Notes: generated from the sequence alone by a model not told the origin. Counted from the stretch's first letter, positions 29,309-41,112 are shown. The stretch is DNA of 64,000 nucleotides from Amyloporia xantha (GCA_036971615.1 JAYKKR010000026.1:496001-560000), one strand, 5' to 3'. Numbers and translations: made by a program.

Positions 29309-29839
29309 ACCTTAATCCATGCAAGAATTTAGATTAGCACAGTAGAATACCATCAGAACATGCTTACCAAAAATGAGAGGCACAAGACGAGATTTGCAAG
29401 GTGAGGAGGTGTCCCGAGTCGGCCGAGGCCTGGCGCAGCCAATCAGGTGGCGCGCTCAGCCTGGCGCGACTCGATGGTCGAAACGTTCGCCAGCCTAGCT
29501 ACACGGCTGCTTCGAACATTGCAGCCGCAAACATTCACTTACTCACACAAAATTTAAATAGTATTCATTTTTATAGACTCCATACTACAGGATATCTTCC
29601 ATTTAATCACTGCATAAGTTAGTGCTCATGGTATTCACTAAAAAATGCTAGTTTTCGGTCATTCTGGACCCAAAATAGATATATTTCGTATATAGCTCTC
29701 TGAGGAAGTACAGGAACATCTAAAAAACTCATACATAGACTATTAAACACATTATAAGTACTCCCTACAGCTTATATACGAAATATATTTGCTTGAAATC
29801 TTCGTACTCGCTGTTCAGCACGACTAGGACTTCAGCCAC

Positions 29840-30786
29840 ATGCCCAAATCGGGCATTTCGGCCGTTCCCGCACTGCGCGCCAACAGTGCCGCGTCACCAC
29901 AGGGTCGTCTCCTCGACGTCGTCCACGACGCTGACGACGTCCCGCTGCTGCCCGCGAGCAGCGTGATAAAGTAAGTTAACAACATTATTTTGTATCTTTC
30001 AATTACTGACTGGCTATCTGTAAACACAGTCCGACAGCGCACATCCCCGCATCAAGGCTCACTCCCCTGCCCACTCCCCTGCCTACCCTCCTGCTGCTGC
30101 ACCGTCGCTATCCCCGCTGCACCGTCGCTGTCCCAGCTGCGCCGTCGCCATCCCCGCTGTGCCGTCTTTATTCCCGTTGCACGCTCACCGCTCGCACTGC
30201 ACACTTCCAGCCCCCGTTGTACAATCAGCACCCTTGCTGCGCGCTCACCCCGCCCTGCCTGACTCGTCTCACGCCGCCGCACATTTGCTCGCCCTGCCTA
30301 CTCCGCCGCACGCTCGCTCGATCGCGCCGCGGGCTGCTGCTCCCCCGTCCGCTGCACGTCCGCCGCTCCCCCGTCCACTGCACGTCCGCCGCTCCCCCGT
30401 CCGCTGCACGCCCGCCGCTCGCTGCTGCATGCCCGCCGCTCCCCTGTCCGTGCTCGCTCACCCCGCCCTTGCACGCTCGCCCGGCCCTTGCACGCTGCTC
30501 CTGCCCATGCAAGCTGCCCCGCCCGTCCATGCTGCCCCATACTCGCTCACCCGTCCCTTGCACGCTCGCCCGTCCCTTGCTAGCTCGCCCGACCGTCCGC
30601 GCTCGCTCCGTCCGTCCACGCTCGCCCGACCGTGCGCGCTCGCTCCGTCCGTGCGCACTCGCTTTGTCCGTCCGCGCTCGCTTCATCCGTCCGCGCTCGC
30701 CGTCCGTGCTCGCTCGTCCGTGCGCGCTCGCTTCGTCCGTGCACGCTCCCGCGTCCGTCCGCGCTCGCTATACCTATTGTATATAG
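29840..30786 (+). CDS. Possible spliced ORF in the right arm of foldback 1
   Basis: Exon 1 (29840-29970) starts MPKSGISAVPALRANSAA and ends VVHDADDVPLLPASSVI. A textbook 59-nt intron follows (GTAAGT donor, TTACTGAC branch-like site, CACAG acceptor). Exon 2 (30030-30786) runs through the GC-rich array as a Pro/Arg/Ala/Cys-rich low-complexity sequence to a stop, 295 aa in all. The exon-intron block recurs in the other three arms of the two foldbacks, each pointing outward from the centre. No known domain. The array is open in other frames as well, so whether a protein is made is doubtful; a spliced non-coding RNA is equally possible. Confidence 0.35.
30040..30770. repeat. GC-rich tandem array, right arm of foldback 1
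   Basis: Pyrimidine-rich on the plus strand, with units such as GCTCGCCCGTCCGTGC and CCGCCGCTCCCCCGTCC. It is the inverted counterpart of 28140-29010, diverged in sequence but alike in composition and position. Confidence 0.75.
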
Positions 30787-31125
30787 CTTTTGTTATCATT
30801 GTACCCTAGCTACTGACGTGAAAAAAGAAATCCCATATTTTTTGCCATTTTAATACATTTTTGGTGCCCAAATAAGTCTGTGCCACCCCTGATATAAATT
30901 CCGCCACATATTTTGTGACCCAGACCCTTTTGGAAATCTACCTACCTGATATGGTATTAAGCCGTGATGCCGAAGGGGGCCTACGGCGAAAGGGAGGAGG
31001 CCCCGGAGGTTCCGGCGAAGCCCCAGGAGGTGATGCATCAACAGCCAGGCCAATGCGCTGCCTGGTGCATAAGCGTTCCTGGGCCTACCCCTCATGTTGG
31101 TGCATCATTAGTACATAAGCAGCTG

Positions 31126-34100
31126 ACTGACTGCGGTTGCTGGTTGGCGCGCGGTTGGTCGTCCTCCCACGCTCGGCGATAGCTCGGGGAGGAAGTGCCA
31201 GCTGAGGTCGCTGAACGACCTCCCTATCAGCGGTCTCCTCCCTCGCTCCTCGTTCTATTTCTATTCCTTCGTTCTCGTTTCCGTTCTCGACTCCTAGGGC
31301 GATGGCGTTGGCTGCAGGCGGCGGATACATCGTCATTACAACCGGCGCAATGACCTCGGGCTCGTCCCGAAGGTACAAGTACGCTACCATGTCCCCAGCA
31401 CGAGTCTCGGCGACGGCTTCCCCAGGCGGCGTGAAAACGCGGGTGCCCTGGAGCATAACCATCGGAATTCGTGTTCCGTGTTCGGTTTGCTCGGGTATGC
31501 ACTCGATGACAGTATAGGAGGTGAGTACAGAAGCTCCAAACTGACGATACGTACGCTGATTCTCGTGTTCCTGTCGTGCAAGACGCAGAAGCTCGTCAGG
31601 AGCGATGCCGGTCGCGCTTCGCATGAGGTGCGGAGGCGGTCCCATGTATCGCGGGTCGGTGCGGATACGGGCGGGCGCAAGATGGTACTGTGGGGCTTGC
31701 ATAGCGGGAAAACTCGAGCGTTCGGCCTGTTTTGCCGTGCGCTTTTGTAATAGCTCCGTAGATGTCAGTAAATAAATATGATTTTCTTCCTCAAACTTTC
31801 GTTGCTGCTCTAGTACTTCATCGTCTGGGGGCCAGAGTCCATGCGCGCGTGCGTAATCGACCAATCCGCATGCATCGAACATTTCGGGGAGGCCAAGAAA
31901 GTACTCACCTGCTAAGTATAGCAAGGTGAGCTTCATTTCATAACCTAGGATGTCCCACTGGTCTTCGATCTTGCTGCTAAGATCGGGATCTGGCGTGGTA
32001 TCTGGATTTGTCCGGTGCTGTGCCTGCCCGCTCGATCGGTCCGGCTCCGGCACGTGCCGGCTGGCCAATCGCGCACGCTGACTTTCGCTGCGCAGCGGTT
32101 CAACTTTGCTCTCACCCCACTCTCTTGTCCTCCTCTTCTTGTCTCGTTCTTTGCTCATCACCTCCTGTCTCTGTCTGGCGATCTCAGCGCCGTTCCCTCC
32201 TCCTATCTGGGTTTGTATATCGCTTTCTGGGGCTTTCTGGGGCGACACGTCAGTACTCCTGGGCGACGCGCGGCCGTTCGAAATCGAAGCACGCCCTGTT
32301 CTGGGCATCTGCGCTGCTCTCTGGGGTTCTCGTTCGCCCCTCCTCGTATCTTCGTTCATCCGCTCTGGGGCTCCTGTTCGACGTCTGCTGCTATTTTCGG
32401 GCGACGCGCAAGCTCTCTTCCGTGACGCGCGGCCTTCTATCGAGAACGCGTCAGCTCTTCTGGGCGCCGCGCGTTCACTTGCGCGTTCCTTCTCGATACT
32501 ACCTAGCAGCTCTCTCTGACTCCTAATATCCTCGGCTGGCACAACTAGTACGTTGATTAGCTTTGGCTCCTGCTGACTAGCACACCAATTCGTCTTCGGC
32601 ATAGTCCCATCGCCGGCCGTTGATATGCGGGCTAGAGCGGGCATTGGTGTGACGTGCGGTCTTAGGTGCGTGGGGAAATGTGATTGGAGTGCTGGATCGC
32701 TCGGTACGTGACTGGTCCTCTCCTTCCTTTTATGATCTTTCGAGCTGGCTAACTTGTCCGTTGTAGGCATGCACGCTCGCAGCATCTCTTGTGCTCTGGG
32801 GGCATCCCCCGTGATGTGATTGTGCCACTGCGAGTCTCGCGCGCTACCTCCCAATAAACCCCGTGCTTCGCGTTCCCGGGCGATCAATGTTGACTGAGGG
32901 GGTGGAGCTGTAGGTCGATTAACGAAATCGGGTAAGTAGCTTCCTGCATCTTGGGCACTTTCTGGATAGGCTAAACATTCCGTAGCGTCGGCGTCATGGC
33001 TTACGCTCGCCGGCGGGTCGAGAACGACAGGTCGGGGACTCTTTCTTCCAGGTGAGATTCGGCTCAATGCTGCAGTTGTGATGTCAACATCCTGATCTTT
33101 GGAGGTGTCGGGCCGCTGCTTAACAGCTTCCCCATACCTGGTAGGTACAGACGTCCGGTTGGTGTCCTCGTGCGTGTTCGAAATGAGCGTGCTCGCTCTG
33201 GCCAGTCCGTAGGGAGCTGACCTAAGCAACATTTGTTCAGTCGGTTCGGACTGCGCTCGTGCGCGTTCTTTGGATCGTGTAGAACACAGATATTCTGCGC
33301 GATCTCGAGAAAGTTCTAGTAGTCCTTGTGCAGCCATCCATTCCTCGAGCCTCTGAAGCTGTGATTCGGAAGGTGCCCAGTCGCGAAGTGATGGGATGTG
33401 TTCGTTATCTCGTACAGGAACATCTTGAGTACAACTCGCCAAGCTATGCTGTCTCGTAGAGCAACAATTGCATTCATCAATAACCATGCCCTCGTCTGAA
33501 TCTGAATTTGGTTCCGATTCGTGGGACATCTGGGTGTCAGCCTCGTCCTCTGCCTGCTGTCTGGCAGCAATTCGGGCCCAGAATTCCTCATAGAGACTAT
33601 TGTAGACATAGTCCTCTCGGAAGTCTCCACAATACAAGACTTGCGAGAACTTCTCCGCTAGAAGGGAAATTGGTAACTTCTGAGTGGTGGGCTTGGTCTG
33701 CCAGACTGCTGGCTCGTATGACCAATTTGGGTCTGTGCCATCTGGTGTAACCAAAATCTCGTGACGCACTTCGAGCTCCTTGTCTTTGAAAAGCAAGTAG
33801 GTTCCATCGCCTCGCTCGTCAATAGAGATATAGTTCCCTCGCTGCCATGGTCTTCCCAACAGCAAATCGAATGGGACCCGATCTCCGATATAGAGGTTTG
33901 CATAGGTCAGGACGCCTCCGCAAGTAAGTGGGACATTCTCAACCAAACCACGCAGTAATCCGGCTCCTCCATTAGCATCATTCATATTGATTGATCGGGC
34001 GATATCCATGGGTCGATTGATCATGGTCTTCCAGGTTCGCTTGTTCGCAATGTTTAACTGGGAACCTGTATCAATGATTGCTGTAATTGGATTCCCATCA

Positions 34101-34762
34101 ATCTCGACTCGGAGCTTAATGAGCAGGGCTCGAGTCTTGGTGATGAATGATGAAGCAACCAAGTTGACTGCAGGGGGTTTAGGTTTGAGTACATCCTGGA
34201 GATGGTGTGTCATTTCTTTAGATATCCCAAATACCTCTCCAACTGCCAAAGTAACAGGAGTGTTCAGAACCTTCCCTAGGATCTCTAACTGATCGACTTG
34301 GGATTGGACCTCACTTTGCTTTGGAACTCGTTTGACTGGTTCAAACTTGACTTCACGAGACTTTCCTTTGGTCTCCTTTGCACTAGGTATTGACTTCTTC
34401 TTCGACTTGGGTGCGTCTGTGTCTCCAAATTCATCATCCATGATAGCATCGTCATCCATAGGGTTGAAAGTTCGCTTTCCAACATCTATGGGCTGTCCTG
34501 GATTCCATCCTTTGTGAGTTGTATTATTCTCTGGCTTGCGCTCAGAGGGAGGTCTGACTTCACGATCGGGAATAGGATCAGGAATGGGAGGCCCTGGCTG
34601 TCCCTGGATGCGAGCGGATCGGCGATCAGGTTGGACAGTAGGAATGGGAGTCTGATTAAGATGCGGAGGCTTGTCCTTTTGCATATCAGCCCTTCCCTTT
34701 TCCCGTCCTATCTTCTCTTGGATAGGGACCGGAGGAACTACTGGTCCTTTGACAAAATCCCG
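31126..34762 (-). CDS. Gypsy polyprotein, protease and middle region (between the foldbacks)
   Basis: Continues gag in frame across foldback 2 (TARRDFVKGPVVPP at the junction). Near its start a Lys/Arg/Pro-rich linker (RRSARIQGQPGPPIPDP) precedes a retropepsin-like aspartic protease: LRVEIDGNPITAIIDTGSQL at about 34040-34120 with the catalytic DTG, and a later hydrophobic PFDLLLGRPW flap/helix block. About 800 residues of Ser/Arg/Glu-rich low complexity follow, then a conserved-looking block (YEMKLTLLYLAGEYFLGLPE, YARAHGLWPPDDEVLEQQRK) of unknown role. It runs into foldback 1 after NRSQ. No internal stop. Confidence 0.8.
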
Positions 34763-35129
34763 GCGTGCACACCAACTTATGTATACCTGGTGCACCAACT
34801 GACGGATAGGCCTACGCACCGTTATGCACCAGGCAGCGTTTCTGCCTGGCCACTGGTGCATCACTTCCTGGGGTATCTCCGGACCCTCCGGGGCCTCCTC
34901 CCTTTCGCCGTAGGGCACCCCCGGCATTGCGGCTTGTTACCATATCGGGTAGGTATCCATTCCGTAAGCCTAGGATCATGTAATACATGGTGGAATGTGC
35001 TTTTTTAGGCACATATACTCATTTAATACCAATAAAACCCACAAAAATTCAGAAAAAATGTGAATTTATTTTATTAGCTACGGGTTGCCTACAGGTTACA
35101 GTACAGCAAAATCACGATATTTTAGGTAG

Positions 35130-36120
35130 GTCAGAGCACGGGTGTGCACGGGCACTGTGAGCGGGCAGGCAGCGGAGCGAATGGGCGAGCAATCAGGTGA
35201 GCGGGCATGCAGCGGGCAGCGGGGCGAGTGAGAGGATGGGTCAAGCGGGTGGATGGCGGGGTGAGTCACGAGCGGGGAGTGTGCGAGCGAACGGGGAGTG
35301 GGTGAGTGAGCACGGATCGGGCGAGCGAGCAGAGATCGGGCGAGCAGCAGGGCAATCGGGCGGACGGCAGGGCGAGTGAGCGGGGAGCAGGCGAGTGAGC
35401 GGGGAGCAGGCGAGTGAGCGGGGAGCAGGCGAGTGAGCGGGGAGCAGGCGAGTGAGCGGGGAATGAGTGAGCGAGCACAGATGGGGGAGCGAGCGGGGAG
35501 CCGGGTGAGCAAGCAGACGGCGGGGCGATCGGACGGACGGCAGGGTGAGTGAGCACGGATGCGAGCACGGATCAGGGGAGCGGGCACGGATCAGGGGAGC
35601 GAGCACGAACCAGGTGAGTGAGCAGATGGCGGGGCGAGCGAGCGGGGTCGAGGGCGCTGCAGCGAGAGGAGGGAGCGAGCGCGGATCGAGTGAGTGCGCA
35701 CGGGGCAGTGAGGGCGAATCGAGCGAGGGCGGACGGGGCGAGCGCGGGTGGACGGCGGGGTGAGCGGGTGGACGGCGGGATGAGCGAGTGGACGGCGGGA
35801 TGAGCGAGTGGACGGCGGGGTGAGCGAGTGGGCAGCCAGGCTAGCGAGTGGAGGGCCGGGCGAGCGAGTAGGCAGCTGTGCGCTGATGGGCAGCACAGCG
35901 TCGATGGGCGTGCTGGGTGCGCATCGTCGGGAAGCGGGTGCGCGGCGTTGGGTGCGCAGCGAACAGGCGGCGTTGAGGAGCGGGTGCGCAGCGAACGGGC
36001 TGCGTTGGGGAGCGGGTGCGCAGCGTCGGGAAGCGGATGCGCAGCGAGCAGGCAGCGGTGGGGAGCAGGTGCGCAGCGGGCGGGGATACGGATTCGTCGA
36101 GGGGAATGTAGCGGGAAGGG
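35130..36120. repeat. GC-rich tandem array, left arm of foldback 2
   Basis: Includes four to five near-perfect copies of GAGCGGGGAGCAGGCGAGT (about 35375-35460), and later GTGGACGGCGGGATGAGCGA units (35755-35830). Subrepeat sequence differs from that of foldback 1. Confidence 0.8.
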
Positions 36121-37149
36121 AGCCAGCGCGATGGTGAGCGTCGGGGGCGATGGCGAGCGACGGCTTACAGCCGCCATTACTGGGAACAATGTATGTCAGC
36201 ACTGTAAAAACTGCACAAGAAAAAGAAACAAAACTCACTTTTTGAACGCTGCTGGCAGGCAGCAGCGGGACGACGACGACGAGGTCATCGTCGTCATCGT
36301 CGTCGAGCAGACACCAAGGGTGACGCGTCACAATGGGCAGTCCGGGAAGTGCCGGCCTGCCCAATGTGGAAGGCGTCTGAATAGTCTTACATTCGTCTTA
36401 AAGTGACTGAGGCACTCAATAGTGCCTCAATCACCTCAAGAACTTGTATTAGAACAGTAAAGTAATATTAAAATTTACTCACCGAATATGAGGGATACAC
36501 GATGAAGAGAGTGAGTTAGGGAAGAGTCCCGAGTCCGCCGAGGCCTTGCGCAGCCAGCCAATCAGGTGGCGCGCTCAGCCAGGCGCGACTCGATACTCGA
36601 ATCGTTCGCTAGCCTGCTTACACGGCCGTTTCGAACATCGCGGCCGCAAATGCTTACATATCCTCACCAAAACTAGATAAAACTTATTCCTATATACTCT
36701 CTATTATAGGGTCTTTTTTATTCTACTAATTCATAGGCTAGTGCTCATGCTATTCACTAAAATATGGCGATTTTTGACTATTCTGGACCCCAAATAGGTA
36801 TGTTTTGCTTGTATCTTCCTACAGAAGTGGAGAATCTTCCAAAACATTGACCCATATACTATTAGTTACATTCTGAGTAAGATCTATGAGCTATCTACCA
36901 AATATATTTGCGCAGAACAGCTATACTGGCTGTTTAGCACGATATGGCTTCAGCCACATAGCCAGATCGGGTATTCCGGCAGTTCCCGCAAGGCGCGCCA
37001 ACCGCGACGCGTCACCAGCGGTTGTCTGCTCGACGTCGTCCACGACGACGACGACGTCCCGCTGCTGCCTGTGAGCAGTGCTACAAGGTAAGTTTTTGTC
37101 TTTTTCTTGTCTTCTACACTTATTCACCCAGACTGACTTAGGTTGACGG

Positions 37150-37930
37150 TGCTGTCAGTAACCGCAGCCCGGCCCAGTCCACAGCCTGCCCCCTGCACGC
37201 CGCTCCGCACTCCTCGACCTGCGCCAACCCGGCTCGACGCAGCACGTCCGTCCGCGCCCCATACCGTCTGCTTGCGCAATCAGCGCTGCAGGCTTGCACC
37301 AGCCACTTGCCTGCCCGTCCGCTGCACGCCCGGCCGCTGCACGCCCGGCCGCTGCCCTCTCGCCCTCCCAGCTGCCCTCTCGCCGCTGCATTCCCGCCGC
37401 TCTCCGCTGCATCCTCGCCGCTCCCCGCTGCATCCTCGCCGCTCGCCACTGCGTACTCGCCGCTCACCGCTGCACCCCCCGCTCGCCATGCCCCCTCCGC
37501 CTGTGCTCACTTCAAGCCTATGACCGTGCTCGCTCCCTCGCCCGTACACGATACGCCGCTCCCCCGCCCGTGCACGCTACGCCCCTGTCTGCTCACCCCA
37601 CCCGTGCTCGCTCTCGCTGGCTTCGCCGATCCCCCGCCCACCTGCGCTCGCCCCGCCCCAGTGCGTTTCCTCCGTCCGCGCGCGTTCCATCCGTCCATGC
37701 GTGTTCCGTCCGTCCGTGCGCGTTCCGTCCGCCCCACCCCTGTGCGTCCGCCCCGCCCTGTGTGCCTGCCCCGCCCTGTGCATCCACCCCGCCCAGTCTC
37801 GCCCTGCGCTTTCCCTCCGCCCCGCGCACGCATGCCTCTGCCCTGCGTGTTCGCTCCCCCTCTACATGTTCCCTCTGCACGTGCATGCTCGCTCGGCCTG
37901 CGGCGTCCGCTCAGCCAGCTCGCGACGTAC
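37150..37930. repeat. GC-rich tandem array, right arm of foldback 2
   Basis: Pyrimidine-rich counterpart of the left array, with repeated GCTGCATCCTCGCCGCTCCC and CGTCCGTGCGCGTTCC units. Open in three plus-strand frames. Confidence 0.75.
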
Positions 37931-38282
37931 CTACTGTATATAGCTTCCCATACTGTTGTACCCTATAGCTAGCGAAATAAAAATAAAAATCACATTTTTT
38001 AAACTATTTTTGTACATTTTTGCTGCCTAAATGAGTCTGTGGTGCCCGAAAATATATCCCACCATAAAATGAATGACCTGGAGCCTATGTACTATGTACC
38101 TACCAGATATAGCAATAAGCCGTGATGCCGAAGGGAGCCTACGGTGAAAGGGAGGAGGCCCCGGAGGGTCCGGCGAAGGCCCAGGAAGTGATGCACCAGC
38201 GGCCAGGCAGAAACGCTGCCTGGTGCATAACGGTGCGTAGGCCCATCCATCAAATGGTGCACCATTAGTACATAAGCAGCTG

Positions 38283-39716
38283 GCGTGCAGTCCGTGTGGT
38301 TTTCTCTGATCGTTCGACTGGCATGACATATACTTCGTCATCTGATTCCTCTTCATCGTCACTGTCATAGTCCGAGTCTGATTCTGATTCTGACTCTGTT
38401 ACAACCTCTGTAACCCTGGCACAATATGCGTTGGGCGGCACAGTGATGAGATGAGCATGAGGAGGAATCTGACGCTGGATAGCGGTGGTGAAGGGCTCAT
38501 CCACTCCTCGGAAGATTCTTTCTCCATTCTTCATAACCAATCTTCCAGAAGCATCACGGGTGATGGTTCCCTGGGCTAGGAGATTGAGAATCTCCTGGCA
38601 ACTACTGAGACCATGTCCCGGTTTCCCACATCCATAGCACTTCATTTCTCCCCGAGCCATGGGTGGAACATTGGTCCGAGTAATGTTAGGAGGCATTCCG
38701 CGTGGCATAGGTGGAGCAGTGTCCACAATGGGCTTGCGTGCAACTGCTGCGACCAAGGGATTCATGAGACATGCTCGAAGATAGGTCACACCATATTCTG
38801 GATCCTCCAATGACATGCGGTTCAGCTGGCGGACCAAATCCTCCAGATCATCAGCCTTCTTCTTCTGCTCCTTTGCTGCCTTCTTGCGAGCATTCTGCGC
38901 CTTCTTGATATCTTCATCATCTGTGTCTTCAGACAAACCTCTGCTTGTCTTTCGCTTCTTCATCTTCTTCTTCTTCTTGTCCTTGTTCTGCTTCTTCTTC
39001 CTTCTACCTGCATCTGAATCTGACTCACTGTCACTGCTGTTCCCATCCAAGTCCGAATCATCCGAGTCTGATTCATCATCAGAATCCTCTTCATCATCCG
39101 AGGGAAGACGGTCTGCATCGAAGTGGTTTCTCTGCAGCAGTGCCTCTGCCTTGGCATATATTTCTGTCATGTCAAAGGGCTTGGACAGATCGTAGGTAGG
39201 CTGTGCAGCCAAAAGACGTGGTTCCAGGATCTGACGGAAGCTCCTGGGGATGCCTTTCCAGAAATAAAGGGCTTCTTCATCGGCAGAGATACGACCATTC
39301 TTCTTCAGCCATCCTGAAATAGTGAGGAAGTTGCGAATGTACTCCCTCCATACTCCAAGACTCTTGATAGTGGACTTCTTGCGCGATTCTTTGACATACG
39401 CCTCAAGGTTCTTCACCTTGTAACGCTTGTCGTCTTTGTCCGCATCGAAGTACTTCAATACATCGCCTTTGAACGTGTCCCAGTTGGGAACAGTGGCATT
39501 GTATGAAGAAAGCCCCTCGATGAACTGGCGGACTTTTCTAGCACAGTACTGGGTGACATTGCTTATCTTCTCCCTGTCATCTGTGATACTGAGCTTGGCA
39601 CATAGCCGCTCATAGTGCTGGATGAACCTTCTAACCTCTGCATACTTCCCTGTAAACTTCTTCGGTGCTGACTTTGTTCCTGGAATAGGAAGTGCTGCTA
39701 CACCTGTGGTAGCCAT
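38283..39716 (-). CDS. Gypsy Gag
   Basis: Starts at 39716 (MATTGVAALPIPGTKSAPKK). A capsid-like region follows (FTGKYAEVRRFIQHYERLCA, CARKVRQFIEGLSSYNATVP, WREYIRNFLTISGWLKKNGR, ALYFWKGIPRSFRQILEPRL), then an acidic Asp/Ser tract and a Lys-rich tract, then one CCHC zinc knuckle (CYGCGKPGHGLSSC). The domain order is that of retrotransposon Gag. The frame continues into the protease region once foldback 2 is skipped; as the DNA stands it ends inside the foldback at 38265. The start lies 104 nt downstream of the primer-binding site. Confidence 0.88.
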
Positions 39717-39819
39717 GGCTATACGAGGAATGTATAAAGATGTCGGGAATAGAGTGGATCCTGATGGCGGATAGATTGCTGATATGAAAGCCGTGGTAAT
39801 TGATCAAGAAACCCTCCCC

Positions 39820-39836
39820 CCTCGCGGTGGGCTCCA
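39820..39836 (-). promoter_or_regulatory. Candidate tRNA primer-binding site of the gypsy element
   Basis: On the minus strand, four bases inside the 5' LTR, the sequence TGGAGCCCACCGCGAGG begins with TGG, complementary to a tRNA 3' end in ...CCA. Position and start fit a primer-binding site; the tRNA was not identified. Confidence 0.6.
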
Positions 39837-39840
39837 CTGA

Positions 39841-41112
39841 TGTCAAGTCAGAAAATGTTTCTGCCGCGGTTCACCGGATACGTCAACAGTATCGGGCTAT
39901 CACGGTCGTTCGTGTGAGGAGATGGGTATGATCAATTAGGGATACGACTTTGTATGAATAGCAATCTGTGGAATCGATCCACTCGACTGGCTGGATGTGT
40001 GATGTAACTGGACTGGACTATACTGGGTTGTGGACTGTGACTCGTGGATACGTGACTTGGACTAGAGTTCCGTGTGAACAATAGTCAAAGCTGGGCTTGA
40101 CTGCTTGACGTGGGCTGGCTGACTTGGGCTAAAGTTCCGTGTGAACAATAACCAAACTGGACTCGTGACGTAACTGATGATAACGAAAGCGAGTTCCGCG
40201 ATGAACAAGGCCTATGACTGGGCGGGACGTGACGTGACTGACGACGATGAAGGCGAGTTCCGCGATGAACAAGGCCTATAATACTTCTGAGGATGACAAC
40301 AGGCTATAGAAGCACTGATGAGACCCTAGGTGACTGCCTATAGGGAAAGATAGATTCGATCCCTAGTGAAGGTTAGTCTTCAGGCTTTGGGCAACGTTTA
40401 TGCCCTCGGCACTGAGGCTGATGACGGCGAGGATACTGATACGACGATGACGACGATAATGGCAACAATGAACAGCTGGCGGACGCAATGACAAGAGATA
40501 CACTGATTGCTCAGCGGACTGCCTGTGAAGTAAGAAGGACTCTATACTTCAGTGAGGGAAAAGGTAGTGAAGTATTGTACATGCAGCAGGTCTTATATAC
40601 TCATCTGAGAGTCCGCTGACTAAGCATTACTAAGCATCTCATTTCCTTTCTGTCTCTCTCCCTGCTCCGTCATCCAAACAGTCATCTGGCCATCCATTGG
40701 CATAAATGCCTCGCTTGGTAAGGGTCTGTGGAGTATCCAATAGCAGAATTCTCTCACTATAGCCTAGGCCCTTCTCCTTAGTCATGCGCCTCCAGACTTT
40801 GGCTAGATCAGCCCGTTTGATGGCCGGGTATGAGATCTGGGTGTTTCCTCTCTGCAATTGAGGTCACATGATGACCTTCCTAAATAGGCTATTATCCCGC
40901 CATCACCTGAGCATTATCTCTGTGCTCATTCTGATTCTGTAGGCTTGTGTAGCCTGAACCAAGGCTTGGAAAAATATGGGATAAATGAGGAAAATTCTGA
41001 ATGATCCATTGGTAGGCCTGGGATGATCTGCTGCAGAGATAGCTGGAGTGATTGAGGGAATAATGATGCATTTTATCCATGTCCACGAGCCAAACACTTT
41101 TGGCGCGTGACA
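39841..41112 (-). repeat. 5' LTR of the gypsy element (1272 bp)
   Basis: Upstream LTR relative to the minus-strand genes; same length as the LTR at 21215-22486, with one difference found (40188). Followed on the right by the target duplication ACGC. Confidence 0.93.

Larger units (their letters stand above)
27776..31125. mobile_element. Foldback element 1 (3350 bp, 7-bp target duplication)
   Basis: Starts CACCAACTTATGTAC and ends GTACATAAGCAGCTG; flanked by ACTGACT at 27769-27775 and 31126-31132. From each end inward: a conserved terminal inverted repeat of about 185 bp (containing GGCCTCCTCCCTTTCGCCGTAG), an AT-rich stretch of about 170 bp, a GC-rich tandem array (about 28140-29010 and 30040-30770, complementary composition), and an inner inverted repeat (about 29089-29270 and 29825-29980), around a 500-bp non-palindromic centre. 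No transposase is encoded, so it is non-autonomous or of unknown mechanism. Architecture is like Drosophila FB and Galileo foldbacks. Confidence 0.85.
34770..38282. mobile_element. Foldback element 2 (3513 bp, 7-bp target duplication)
   Basis: Starts CACCAACTTATGTATAC and ends GTACATAAGCAGCTG; flanked by GCGTGCA at 34763-34769 and 38283-38289. Same layout and orientation as foldback 1: terminal inverted repeats of about 190 bp, arrays at about 35130-36120 and 37150-37930, inner inverted repeats at about 36229-36420 and 36925-37095, unique centre of about 500 bp related to that of foldback 1. It interrupts the gypsy gag-protease frame, which is continuous without it. Confidence 0.85.
21215..41112 (-). 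mobile_element. Ty3/gypsy LTR retrotransposon carrying two nested foldback elements
   Basis: 19,898 bp from LTR to LTR, flanked by the 4-bp target duplication ACGC (21211-21214 and 41113-41116). Genes read on the minus strand: gag, protease, a long middle region, then RT-RNase H-integrase, the order of the Ty3/gypsy superfamily (RT before integrase). Subtracting the two foldbacks and their duplications leaves about 13.0 kb. Both LTRs begin TG and end CA on either strand. It interrupts the DIRS-type element's RNase H. Confidence 0.92.

Noticed and set aside
32008..32526. Plus-strand 172-aa and 136-aa frames
   Set aside because: They are antisense to the uninterrupted gypsy polyprotein and lack motifs.
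35591..36364. Minus-strand 257-aa frame across the left arm of foldback 2
   Set aside because: It reads straight through the predicted intron and the array. The start (MGRPALPGLP...) may be the cassette's exon 1, but the long frame as such is not convincing.
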